DNA of 6,871 nucleotides from assembly GCA_003694775.1 (NCBI GenBank), contig RFJV01000087.1, positions 1 to 6,871 of the forward strand. The letters run 5' to 3'. Below the pieces are notes generated by a model that saw only the letters and a program-made list of their open reading frames with translations, was not told the origin of the DNA and did no database searches. Shown here piece by piece: positions 1-5,595 of this stretch. The DNA comes from Chloroflexota bacterium. Lineage in GTDB: Bacteria > Chloroflexota > Anaerolineae > 4572-78 > J111. Position 1 is the stretch's first letter, and each line of letters starts with the position of its first letter. Made by a program: the position numbers and the translations under genes.

Positions 1-1
1 C

Positions 2-859
2 CTGTACACGGCCCGGCTTTCGGGCTATGTTATCATCTACCTGAACCTGCAGGCCCCGGACGACCTCCCCTTTTTCCAGGAGACTGCCATCCGGCAGGCC
101 CTGATGATGGGTCTGGACCGGCAGGCCATCATCGATGAAGCCCTCAACGGGCAGGGCGTGGTCGCCCGCGGCCCCATCCATCCCTGGAGCTGGGCCTACA
201 ACCCCGACGTATCCCTGCCCGGCTACAACCCCGACCAGGCCGCCCGCCTGCTGGACGAGGCCGGCTGGCGCGACACCAACGGCGACGGCATCCGCGACCG
301 GGATGGTCAGCCGCTGGCCTTCACCCTGCTGAGCAGTGACGCGCCGGAGCGGGTCGCCGTGGCCGAAGCCGTCAGCCGGCAGTGGGCCAGCATCGGGGTT
401 GAAGCGCGGGTCGAAGCCACCGCCGCCGGTCTGGCCGACCGGCTGAACCGCCGCGACTTTCAGGCCGCCCTGGCAGAAGTCCTGCTGGCCGGAGACCCGG
501 ACCCGTACCCCTTCTGGCATCTCAGCCAGGCCAAAGAGGGCCAAAACTTTGCCGGCTGGACCAACGACGAAGCCTCCCTCCTGCTGGAGGAGGCTCGCCG
601 GGTGACCAACCGGGGCAAACGGAACGATGCCTACTTTGAATTCCAGCGTATCTTTGCCGAAGAGATTCCCTCTATCATCCTGTACTACCCGGTTTATACC
701 TTTGGCGTCAGCCGCGAAGTGCACGGCGTGCAGGTCGCCCCTATGACCACCCCCGGCGACCGCTTCCGCTCCCTGCCCAACTGGTATATGCTCACCCGGC
801 GGGTCATCTTCAGTGAAGCACCGTTCCCGGAGGCGTCAACGCCAACGCCGGCAAAATAA
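2..859 (+). CDS. ABC transporter solute-binding protein, family 5 (dipeptide/oligopeptide type), 3' part
   Basis: This is the C-terminal 285 residues of an extracytoplasmic solute-binding protein. The frame stays open from base 2 to the TAA at 857-859, so the ATG at 104 is internal and the true start, signal peptide and N-terminal lobe lie left of the window. Family hallmarks are RQALMMGLDRQAII (base 89 onward), the NGQG turn, and GYNPDQAARLLDEAGW followed by DTNGDGIRDRDGQPL. These are typical of SBP_bac_5 proteins that deliver peptides, nickel or sugars to a DppBCDF-like permease. The C-terminal lobe ends with the usual Tyr-rich hinge segment (PSIILYYPVYTFGVS) and then a short Pro/Thr/Ala tail. 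No permease or ATPase gene follows, so any such partners lie upstream or elsewhere. The substrate cannot be read from the sequence. No clear terminator follows the stop, and the next promoter begins 3 bp later. Family assignment is confident; specificity is unknown. Confidence 0.9.
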   Translation: MYTARLSGYVIIYLNLQAPDDLPFFQETAIRQALMMGLDRQAIIDEALNGQGVVARGPIHPWSWAYNPDVSLPGYNPDQAARLLDEAGWRDTNGDGIRDRDGQPLAFTLLSSDAPERVAVAEAVSRQWASIGVEARVEATAAGLADRLNRRDFQAALAEVLLAGDPDPYPFWHLSQAKEGQNFAGWTNDEASLLLEEARRVTNRGKRNDAYFEFQRIFAEEIPSIILYYPVYTFGVSREVHGVQVAPMTTPGDRFRSLPNWYMLTRRVIFSEAPFPEASTPTPAK

Positions 860-861
860 CT

Positions 862-890
862 TTGACTTGCCTGCCAATCCGGGGTACAAT
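862..890 (+). promoter_or_regulatory. Sigma-70-type promoter for the DUF1385-TPR unit
   Basis: TTGACT at 862-867 and TACAAT at 885-890 are separated by exactly 17 bp. Each box differs from consensus at one position. A transcript would start near 897, giving a leader of about 25 nt before the ATG at 922. The -35 box lies 2 bp after the stop codon of the binding-protein gene, which makes this an independent transcription unit. Found by reading; not confirmed experimentally. Confidence 0.75.
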
Positions 891-921
891 CGTTCTAGCT
901 AAATTAGACTGCTGAGGGACA

Positions 922-1863
922 ATGAGTAAACCATTTAACTACGGGGGACAGGCCGTCATCGAAGGGGTAATGATGCGCGGCAGAAAATATATGACCGTTG
1001 CCGTGCGCGCCCCCGACGGCAAAATTGTGCTCCATACCGAACCGCTCAACCCCCGTATTTATGCCAGCTTCATCAACAAAGTGCCCTTTATTCGGGGCTT
1101 TACCCTGCTGTGGGACACGCTGGGGCTGGGCATCCGCGCCCTGATGTTCTCCGCCGATGTGGCGATGGGTGAGGAAGAGGTGGAATTTTCCGGCCCCCTG
1201 GCCTGGGGAACCATCGCCATCTCCTTTGCCGCGGCCATCGGCATCTTCTTTGTTGGGCCTCTGCTTCTGCTCCGGCTCCTGCAAACATTCTTTGCCGGCA
1301 TCCCCCTGCTGGCCCAGCACCTCATCGAAGGGGTAGTCCGGCTGGCTCTGTTTCTGGGCTACATCTGGGCCATTGCCCGGCTGGAAGATGTCAAGCGGGT
1401 GTTTGGCTACCACGGCGCGGAGCACAAGGCCATCAACGCCTACGAGCAGGACGTGGAGCTTGTGCCGGAAAAGGTGGCCGCCTGCAGTATTGTCCACCCC
1501 CGATGCGGCACGGCCTTCCTGCTGATTGTGATGGTCATTTCCATCTTTGTCTTTGCCCTGGTGGGCGACCCGCCCCTGTGGCTCAAAATCATCTCCCGGA
1601 TAGTCCTCATCCCGGTTATTGCCGGGATTGCCTATGAATTCCTGAAATTCAGCGCGGCTCACGCCAGCAACCCCCTGATGAAGCTCCTGATTGCCCCCGG
1701 ACTGGCCCTCCAGCGGATGACCACCCGCGAACCAGACCTGTCGATGCTGGAGGTATCCATTGCCGCGCTGAAGAAGCTCCTCGCGGACGAGAAACTTCTG
1801 GAAACCGCCTCATCCCCCAGTGATGTGGACACCATCACCGCAACGGAAGCGGTGAGCAGTTGA
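922..1863 (+). CDS. DUF1385 family polytopic membrane protein
   Basis: This 313-residue integral membrane protein belongs to the DUF1385 family (YqhQ-like in Bacillus), whose biochemical role is not established to my knowledge. Signature blocks are [15 protein letters not shown] (residues 7-21), [15 protein letters not shown] (161-175) and HPRCGT (192-197). The conserved His, Glu and Cys in the last two could form a metal or catalytic site, which is inference. Hydrophobic segments are at about 93-119, 134-153, 197-215 and 222-243. The soluble N-terminal part carries the IEGVMMRG block, and the C-terminal tail from about 270 is polar. The ATG at 922 follows GAGGGA (914-919) closely and lies just downstream of a strong promoter, and the N-terminus matches the family's usual MxxxxYGGQA start. 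The stop codon overlaps the ribosome-binding site of the TPR gene 13 bp downstream, so the two are probably co-transcribed. Length is normal for the family and no damage is seen. Confidence 0.92.
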   Translation: MSKPFNYGGQAVIEGVMMRGRKYMTVAVRAPDGKIVLHTEPLNPRIYASFINKVPFIRGFTLLWDTLGLGIRALMFSADVAMGEEEVEFSGPLAWGTIAISFAAAIGIFFVGPLLLLRLLQTFFAGIPLLAQHLIEGVVRLALFLGYIWAIARLEDVKRVFGYHGAEHKAINAYEQDVELVPEKVAACSIVHPRCGTAFLLIVMVISIFVFALVGDPPLWLKIISRIVLIPVIAGIAYEFLKFSAAHASNPLMKLLIAPGLALQRMTTREPDLSMLEVSIAALKKLLADEKLLETASSPSDVDTITATEAVSS

Positions 1864-1876
1864 GGGTCAAACAACT

Positions 1877-2548
1877 ATGCCGGAATATCCATCAGACTCC
1901 AATAAGATGCGTGCCCAATCACTCAACCGCACCGGATTGGAGCACTACGAGCACTGGGAGCTGGACAGCGCCATCACCCTGTTTCGCGAAGCCTCCCGCC
2001 TGGATAAAACCAACCCCGATTACTACCTGAACCTGGCGCGCGCCTACGTCCGTACCGGTGACTATGAGCACATGCTCCAGGCCCTGGGTAACTATCTGCG
2101 CTATGAAAAAGACCCGGACCTGACGGACCGCTTTCAGGCCCTGTTCAGCAATGCCCTCGACGCAGTAGAAACCCGGCTCACAGAAGTGATGACCCGCCAC
2201 AAAGTCAGCCTGGAAATCATCGGCGCGGCCATCCAGATGTGGGTGGAATACAGAGTGTCCATCGGCAAACAGTCTCTGGACCTCAGCCGCCCCGAAGACT
2301 GGGCCGCGGCCCTGGACTACACCGTCCGCAAAGTCAACTTCATCGAAACCCCTCTGGAAGAACTGGTCAAATGGTACCGCGCCGACGAATATGCCGTCCG
2401 CCTGCACCACCAGGACCTGGTAACCACCCTCGACATCATGCCCTGCGACTACCGCTACTTCCGCGGCGATGAAAACCCGCTGGATAAGCTGGTCGAAGCC
2501 GCCCTGATGCTGGAAGAACTGGAAAAGCGGTTCCATACGGCCAGTTAA
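1877..2548 (+). CDS. TPR-repeat protein with a possible helix-turn-helix-like C-terminal half
   Basis: This 223-residue, probably cytoplasmic protein has no signal peptide or membrane segment. Residues about 14-46 and 47-80 form two tetratricopeptide-like repeats (GLEHYEHWELDSAITLFREA; YYLNLARAYVRTGDYEHMLQAL), a protein-interaction scaffold. Residues about 115-190 are different. The segment RPEDWAAALDYTVRKVNF followed by LEELVKWYRADEYAV resembles, from memory, the (R)PEVWAAALxYxxxxxNF plus HTH-like module found in some bacterial SEC-C/DUF6398-type proteins. This is a tentative match. The remainder is charged and helical. The ATG at 1877 is preceded by GAGGG (1862-1866) at a 10-nt spacing, inside the end of the DUF1385 gene. 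An alternative ATG at 1907 has weaker support. It is translated from the same predicted mRNA as the membrane protein, which suggests but does not prove a shared task. Real gene: confident; function: unknown. Confidence 0.82.
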   Translation: MPEYPSDSNKMRAQSLNRTGLEHYEHWELDSAITLFREASRLDKTNPDYYLNLARAYVRTGDYEHMLQALGNYLRYEKDPDLTDRFQALFSNALDAVETRLTEVMTRHKVSLEIIGAAIQMWVEYRVSIGKQSLDLSRPEDWAAALDYTVRKVNFIETPLEELVKWYRADEYAVRLHHQDLVTTLDIMPCDYRYFRGDENPLDKLVEAALMLEELEKRFHTAS

Positions 2549-2552
2549 TTAT

Positions 2553-2568
2553 TGTGATTTTTTTCACT
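2553..2568 (+). promoter_or_regulatory. CRP-type inverted repeat upstream of pckA
   Basis: TGTGA (2553-2557), six T residues, then TCACT (2564-2568) matches the CRP consensus half-sites TGTGA-N6-TCACA at 9 of 10 defined positions. It lies immediately upstream of the pckA -35 box, centred about 50 bp before the predicted transcription start. That position could suit activation by a CRP/FNR-family regulator, although it is neither the classic -41.5 nor -61.5 spacing. Enteric pckA is known to be under catabolite control, which makes the location meaningful, but a chance match in AT-rich sequence is possible. Confidence 0.45.
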
Positions 2569-2575
2569 TTCCAAT

Positions 2576-2604
2576 TTGCCAAGCAAATAAAAGTGTGATA
2601 TACT
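2576..2604 (+). promoter_or_regulatory. Sigma-70-type promoter of pckA with extended -10
   Basis: TTGCCA at 2576-2581 and TATACT at 2599-2604 are 17 bp apart. The -10 box is preceded by TGA (2596-2598), the TGn extended -10 motif. Predicted start is near 2611, leaving an unusually long untranslated leader of about 190 nt before pckA. No better promoter was found closer to the gene: the AT-rich run at 2777-2790 lacks a -35 partner. Confidence 0.7.
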
Positions 2605-2620
2605 CTCGCTCGTCTAAGTA

Positions 2621-2674
2621 ATGAACCACGCGATGCTGCAGGATTCCCCCTCGAAGACGAGTACCGTCAGGTAA
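2621..2674 (+). CDS. Possible leader peptide ORF in the pckA 5' leader
   Basis: An ATG at 2621 opens a 17-codon frame (MNHAMLQDSPSKTSTVR) ending in TAA at 2672-2674. It begins about 10 nt after the predicted transcription start and has no good ribosome-binding site, so translation would have to be nearly leaderless. Its last codons overlap the left arm of the CAGGTA/TACCTG inverted repeat. It shows no run of a single regulatory amino-acid codon, so classic attenuation is not indicated. A chance ORF is at least as likely. Confidence 0.2.
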   Translation: MNHAMLQDSPSKTSTVR

Positions 2675-2710
2675 ACAACAACCCAATACACAGCCGCTTG
2701 GCAGTACCTG
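2650..2710 (+). promoter_or_regulatory. Inverted repeats in the pckA 5' leader
   Basis: Two potential RNA stems lie in the leader. CTCG (2650-2653) pairs with CGAG (2658-2661) around an AAGA tetraloop. CAGGTA (2668-2673) pairs with TACCTG (2705-2710) and encloses a small GCC-GCTT-GGC hairpin (2693-2702). The stems are short and no known riboswitch consensus was recognised. The ribosome-binding site lies about 80 nt further downstream and is not sequestered by them. Confidence 0.3.
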
Positions 2711-2790
2711 TGCATTTGGTTTCTCCCCGGATTCAGTCTGACCGCAGAACCTTACCGTTTCCGGTCGGTCAATTCGTTATATTATAAAAA

Positions 2791-2804
2791 AGGAGACTAA
2801 AATG
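2791..2804 (+). promoter_or_regulatory. Ribosome-binding site deciding the pckA start
   Basis: AGGAG at 2791-2795 lies 6 nt before the ATG at 2802 and 9 nt before an immediately adjacent second ATG at 2805. Both spacings are workable, so the protein may begin at either Met. The AT-rich stretch ahead of it should keep the site unstructured. Confidence 0.7.
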
Positions 2805-4412
2805 ATGCGAGAATATTACGAAGAACGTCACAGTCCGGTTGGCCTGGATGCTGTGGGCATCCGCAACGTCAACAACGTTTACTGGAACCTGCACACGCCA
2901 GCCCTCTACGAAGAAGCTATCCGGCGGCACGAAGGGATGATTGCCCATCACGGCCCGCTGGTTGTCCGCACCGGCCACCACACCGGCCGCTCGCCCAACG
3001 ACAAGTTCACCGTCAAAGAACCGTCCAGCGAACAGTACATCTGGTGGGGCAAGGTCAACCGCCCCTTCGACCCGGACCGCTTTGACGAACTGCACCGCCG
3101 CATGATTTCCTACCTGCAGATGAAAGACGTGTTTGTGCAGGACTGCTGGGCCGGTGCAGACCCGGAATACCGCCTGCCGGTTCGCATCATCACCGAATAC
3201 GCCTGGCACAGCCTCTTTGCCCGCAACATGTTCATCCAGGCCACGCCCGAAGAACTGGCCGTCCACCAGCCGGAGTTCACCGTCATCGACTGCCCCCGCT
3301 TCCACGCCATCCCTGAAGCCGACAAAACCAACTCGGAAGTCTTCATCCTGGTCAATTTTGCCAAAAAGCTGGTTCTGATTGGCGGCACCAGCTACGCCGG
3401 TGAAATCAAAAAATCCATCTTTACCGTGATGAACTACCTCCTGCCGTTCAAAAACGTTATGCCGATGCACTGCTCGGCTAACGTTGGCCCCAACGGCGAT
3501 GTAGCCCTCTTCTTCGGTCTGAGCGGCACCGGCAAAACCACCCTGTCCGCGGATGCCAGCCGCACCCTCATTGGCGATGACGAACACGGCTGGAGCGAAA
3601 ACGGCGTTTTCAACTTTGAAGGCGGTTGCTACGCCAAGATGATTCGCCTGTCGCCGGAAGCGGAGCCGGAGATTTACTCAACCACCCGCCGCTTCGGCAC
3701 CATTCTGGAGAACGTGGTGGTAGATGCCGTCACCCGTCGGCTGGACCTGGATGACGACTCCCTCACCGAGAACACCCGCGGGGCCTACCCCATCTCCCAC
3801 ATTCCCAACGCCAGCCGCACCGGACGGGCCGGCCATCCGCAGAACATCATCTTCCTGACCGCCGATGCCTTTGGCGTGATGCCGCCGATTGCCCGCCTGA
3901 CCCCCGAACAGGCCATGTACCACTTCCTGTCCGGCTACACGGCCAAAGTGGCCGGCACCGAAAAGGGGGTCACCGAACCTCAGGCCACCTTCAGTGCCTG
4001 CTTTGGTGCGCCCTTTATGGCCCAGCACCCCGCCGTCTATGCCGACCTGCTGGGACAGAAAATCGCCCAGCACAAAGTCAACGTCTGGCTGGTCAACACC
4101 GGCTGGAGCGGCGGCCCCTACGGCGTCGGCCAGCGGATGAAGATTGCCTACACACGGGCGATGGTCAACGCCGCCCTGAACGGCGAACTGGACAGCGTGG
4201 AATACACCACCGACCCGGTATTCGGCCTCCAGGTGCCCACCACCTGCCCCAACGTCCCGGCAGAAGTGCTGACCCCGCGCAATACCTGGAGCGACCCCGC
4301 GGCCTACGATGCCCAGGCCAAAAAGCTGGTCGCAATGTTTATTGAAAACTTCAAGCAGTTTGAAGACAAAGCCGCGCCGGAAATCAAGGCCGCCGGCCCC
4401 CGCGTCGAATAA
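2802..4412 (+). CDS. pckA: Phosphoenolpyruvate carboxykinase (ATP)
   Basis: This cytosolic enzyme converts oxaloacetate and ATP to phosphoenolpyruvate, CO2 and ADP, the committed step of gluconeogenesis; the reverse reaction can run in some anaerobes. The 536 residues match the usual length of about 540. Substrate-side motif [13 protein letters not shown] (56-68) carries Arg63. [12 protein letters not shown] (194-205) carries Tyr198 and the metal-ligand Lys204, and MHCSAN (222-227) carries His223. The kinase-1a P-loop GLSGTGKTT (239-247) has Lys245 and Thr246. The kinase-2 motif GDDEHGW (258-264) holds a metal-ligand Asp, and NTRGAYP (324-330) supplies the active-site Arg326. [12 protein letters not shown] (432-443) completes the nucleotide-site region. 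All key residues are present, so the enzyme should be active. The ATP type rather than the GTP type is clear from these motifs. It is transcribed alone from the promoter at 2576-2604, with a CRP-type site upstream suggesting catabolite control, and ends in a hairpin at 4436-4464. Confidence 0.98.
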   Translation: MMREYYEERHSPVGLDAVGIRNVNNVYWNLHTPALYEEAIRRHEGMIAHHGPLVVRTGHHTGRSPNDKFTVKEPSSEQYIWWGKVNRPFDPDRFDELHRRMISYLQMKDVFVQDCWAGADPEYRLPVRIITEYAWHSLFARNMFIQATPEELAVHQPEFTVIDCPRFHAIPEADKTNSEVFILVNFAKKLVLIGGTSYAGEIKKSIFTVMNYLLPFKNVMPMHCSANVGPNGDVALFFGLSGTGKTTLSADASRTLIGDDEHGWSENGVFNFEGGCYAKMIRLSPEAEPEIYSTTRRFGTILENVVVDAVTRRLDLDDDSLTENTRGAYPISHIPNASRTGRAGHPQNIIFLTADAFGVMPPIARLTPEQAMYHFLSGYTAKVAGTEKGVTEPQATFSACFGAPFMAQHPAVYADLLGQKIAQHKVNVWLVNTGWSGGPYGVGQRMKIAYTRAMVNAALNGELDSVEYTTDPVFGLQVPTTCPNVPAEVLTPRNTWSDPAAYDAQAKKLVAMFIENFKQFEDKAAPEIKAAGPRVE

Positions 4413-4415
4413 TCC

Positions 4416-4470
4416 CGGCGCACCTCACCGGAATTGTAAGGGCGGGTCTGAGACCCGCCCTTGCGTTTTG
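4416..4470 (+). repeat. 55-bp palindromic repeat element, copy 1
   Basis: The element begins 3 bp after the pckA stop. It consists of a 20-bp leader (CGGCGCACC...GGAATT), then GTA, then a near-perfect palindrome with 12-bp arms (4438-4449 and 4451-4462), and ends with CGTTTTG. A second copy at 4638-4692 differs at only 4 of 55 positions. The GTAN header ahead of a GC-rich palindrome resembles REP sequences. Peptides such as GGSQTRPYNSGEVRR on the minus strand of both copies are translation artefacts of this repeat. Confidence 0.85.
4436..4469 (+). terminator. Possible pckA terminator formed by repeat copy 1
   Basis: The palindrome folds into a stem of 12 Watson-Crick pairs plus a wobble and a closing G-C pair (4436-4464), followed 1 nt later by TTTT (4466-4469). 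The stem is strong, but the U run is short and offset by GCG. Termination is therefore plausible rather than certain. No other terminator follows pckA. Confidence 0.45.
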
Positions 4471-4499
4471 CCGGACATCCGTTTGACTGCCCACAAATA

Positions 4500-4529
4500 G
4501 TATGGGTAGGCAATGCCTTCGCCTACCCA
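4500..4529 (+). repeat. Hairpin with 9-bp arms, GTAT-headed
   Basis: TGGGTAGGC (4503-4511) pairs perfectly with GCCTACCCA (4521-4529) around a 9-nt loop, and GTA precedes it at 4500-4502. It belongs with the other GTA-headed hairpins of the window but has a different arm sequence from the 55-bp element. No T-tract follows, so it is not a standard terminator. Confidence 0.7.
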
Positions 4530-4606
4530 GCGGGCGGATAGGCTCTAATGCCGTCTTGTTGTGAATAATTCGTGGATGGTCTGGCAGGTCACGCGCTCGC
4601 GGACAG

Positions 4607-4625
4607 GCTGTTAGTTGTCAACCAG
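4607..4625 (+). repeat. 19-bp direct repeat, copy 1
   Basis: GCTGTTAGTTGTCAACCAG is identical to 4700-4718. The two copies lie 93 bp apart and bracket the second 55-bp element. Similarity continues weakly downstream (GGATGGAAGAT against GGTTGGAGGAG with a one-base gap), so a longer ancestral duplication is possible. Confidence 0.85.
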
Positions 4626-4637
4626 GGATGGAAGATG

Positions 4638-4692
4638 CGGCGCACCTCACCGGAATTGTACGGGCGAGTCTGAGACCCGCCCGTACGTTTTG
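4638..4692 (+). repeat. 55-bp palindromic repeat element, copy 2
   Basis: This copy has the same leader, GTA, palindrome and CGTTTTG end as copy 1. The stem spans 4658-4686 with one internal A-C mismatch. The differences from copy 1 include an A-T to C-G double change that keeps pairing (4661 with 4683) and a G to A change that turns a U-G wobble into a U-A pair (4659 with 4685). It lies just upstream of the transporter promoter. Confidence 0.85.
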
Positions 4693-4699
4693 TCTGCGT

Positions 4700-4718
4700 G
4701 CTGTTAGTTGTCAACCAG
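4700..4718 (+). repeat. 19-bp direct repeat, copy 2, containing the -35 box
   Basis: Identical to 4607-4625. The TTGTCA hexamer inside this copy (4708-4713) is correctly placed to serve as the -35 box of the transporter promoter. The same hexamer in copy 1 has no -10 box at the right distance. Confidence 0.85.
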
Positions 4719-4736
4719 AGGTTGGAGGAGTATAAT
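4708..4736 (+). promoter_or_regulatory. Sigma-70-type promoter of the queuosine precursor transporter
   Basis: TTGTCA (4708-4713) and a perfect TATAAT (4731-4736) are separated by 17 bp; only one of twelve consensus bases is missed. The predicted start is near 4743. The spacer contains the inverted repeat CAACC-AGA-GGTTG (4712-4724), and the -10 box is flanked by GGAG and CTCC (4727-4740). Either could be an operator. The leader of about 33 nt does not match a preQ1 riboswitch that I recognise. Confidence 0.8.
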
Positions 4737-4775
4737 CTCCAGCCCCGAATTTTTACATACACAGGTAAGGAAGCA

Positions 4776-5489
4776 ATGAAAAGAGAGTACAAGTTTTACG
4801 ATTTCATCACCGCCCTGTTTGTGGCCGTTCTGCTTATCAGCAACATCGCCTCATCGGCCAAAATTATCGACTGGGGTGTCAGCATTTTTGGCCTGCCGCT
4901 GGCCTTCGATGGCGGCACCCTGCTGTTTCCCATCAGCTACATTTTTGGCGACGTGCTGACCGAGGTGTACGGCTACAAGCGGTCTCGCCGGGTTATCTGG
5001 GCCGGCTTTGGCGCCGCCGGCCTGATGGCCCTGACCTTCTGGCTGGTCGGCATTATGCCCGGTGAAGCCGGCTGGCAGGAATATGCCGGCCAGGCCGCCT
5101 ACGACGCCATCCTCGGCGGCGTGGCCTCCGGCGGGATTGTCATCGCCAGCCTGCTGGCCTACTTTGCCGGGGAATTCTCCAACAGCTTTGTACTGGCAAA
5201 GATGAAGGTCGCCACGGGCGGGCGCTGGCTGTGGACCCGCACCATCGGCAGTACCCTGGTCGGCGAAGGTATCGACACGGTTGCCTTTGTGGTCATCGCC
5301 ACCCTTTTTGGCGTGTTCCCCTGGAGCATCGCCCTGAGCCTGATTACCGCCAACTACATCTTCAAGGTCGCCATCGAGGTTATCTTTACCCCGGCCACCT
5401 ATGCCATCGTCACCTTCCTCAAGCAGGCCGAAAACGAGGACTACTACGACCGGGATACCAACTTCAACCCCTTCTCCCTGGCGGCATAG
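4776..5489 (+). CDS. yhhQ: Queuosine precursor transporter (COG1738/VUT family, YhhQ-like)
   Basis: This 237-residue inner-membrane protein should import queuosine precursors (preQ0/preQ1 or queuine) for tRNA wobble-base modification, the role shown for E. coli YhhQ. Family blocks are FVAVLLISNIASSAKI (15-30), DGGTLLFPISYIFGDVLTEVYGY (45-67), RTIGSTLVGEGIDTVAF (155-171) and a YDRDTNFNPF tail (224-233). Hydrophobic helices lie at about 8-26, 48-60, 72-92, 112-133, 160-180 and 183-213. The ATG at 4776 was chosen over a GTG at 4698 for three reasons: the GTG lies upstream of the predicted transcription start and inside a repeat, TAAGGAA (4766-4772) precedes 4776, and the family normally begins near YxFY. 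No queuosine biosynthesis or tgt gene is adjacent, so it appears to be a solitary salvage gene with its own promoter. The exact substrate is inferred from the family. Confidence 0.93.
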   Translation: MKREYKFYDFITALFVAVLLISNIASSAKIIDWGVSIFGLPLAFDGGTLLFPISYIFGDVLTEVYGYKRSRRVIWAGFGAAGLMALTFWLVGIMPGEAGWQEYAGQAAYDAILGGVASGGIVIASLLAYFAGEFSNSFVLAKMKVATGGRWLWTRTIGSTLVGEGIDTVAFVVIATLFGVFPWSIALSLITANYIFKVAIEVIFTPATYAIVTFLKQAENEDYYDRDTNFNPFSLAA

Positions 5490-5499
5490 ACTCGCATAT

Positions 5500-5528
5500 T
5501 CGACAGAAATTCCACCTGCCGTTATAAT
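5500..5528 (+). promoter_or_regulatory. Sigma-70-type promoter of era
   Basis: TCGACA (5500-5505) and a perfect TATAAT (5523-5528) are 17 bp apart. Only the second base of the -35 box departs from consensus. The predicted start is near 5535, giving a leader of about 60 nt before era that is mostly occupied by a hairpin. Confidence 0.78.
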
Positions 5529-5541
5529 ATAGCCCGCACCC

Positions 5542-5573
5542 CGGAGAGACGTTGTAACCACAGCGTCTCTCCG
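5542..5573 (+). promoter_or_regulatory. Strong stem-loop at the 5' end of the era leader
   Basis: CGGAGAGACG (5542-5551) pairs perfectly with CGTCTCTCCG (5564-5573). The stem continues through a U-G wobble and three more pairs (TGT 5553-5555 with ACA 5560-5562) to a four-base AACC loop, making 14 paired positions. It starts about 7 nt after the predicted transcription start. Only TTT follows, so it is a poor terminator. It may stabilise the mRNA 5' end or bind a regulator. Termination of the upstream transporter transcript is a second possibility. Confidence 0.65.
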
Positions 5574-5595
5574 TTTATCCGCAGAAAAGGAATCG

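Larger units (their letters stand above)
4413..4775. other. 363-bp repeat-rich spacer between pckA and the transporter gene
   Basis: No protein-coding gene is supported here. Small frames on either strand are explained by repeat sequence. The spacer holds, in order, repeat copy 1, the GTAT hairpin, about 75 bp without recognised structure (4531-4606), the first 19-bp direct repeat, repeat copy 2, the second 19-bp direct repeat, and the promoter and short leader of the transporter gene. Confidence 0.75.

Noticed and set aside
2771..2790. Second pckA promoter in the AT-rich run before the ribosome-binding site
   Set aside because: TATTAT-like sequence is present, but no -35 box lies 16-18 bp upstream.
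2769..3587. 272-codon minus-strand frame opposite pckA
   Set aside because: Antisense shadow of a highly conserved gene, with no domain or initiation signal.
4481..4503. Promoter starting with TTGACT at 4483
   Set aside because: No acceptable -10 box occurs at 15-19 bp; the nearest AT-rich hexamer (TAGTAT) is only 9 bp away and lies in a hairpin.
4304..4513. Minus-strand frame sharing the peptide GGSQTRPYNSGEVRR with another minus-strand frame at 4589-4792
   Set aside because: The shared peptide is a translation of the two 55-bp palindromic repeats; the rest overlaps pckA or the transporter start, and neither has a ribosome-binding site.
4698..4775. N-terminal extension of the transporter from a GTG at 4698
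   Set aside because: The GTG precedes the predicted transcription start, lies at a repeat and would add non-family sequence; 4776 has a ribosome-binding site.
4743..4775. preQ1 riboswitch in the transporter leader
   Set aside because: The short leader lacks the P1 stem and A-rich pseudoknot tail expected of class I, and is too short for the other classes.
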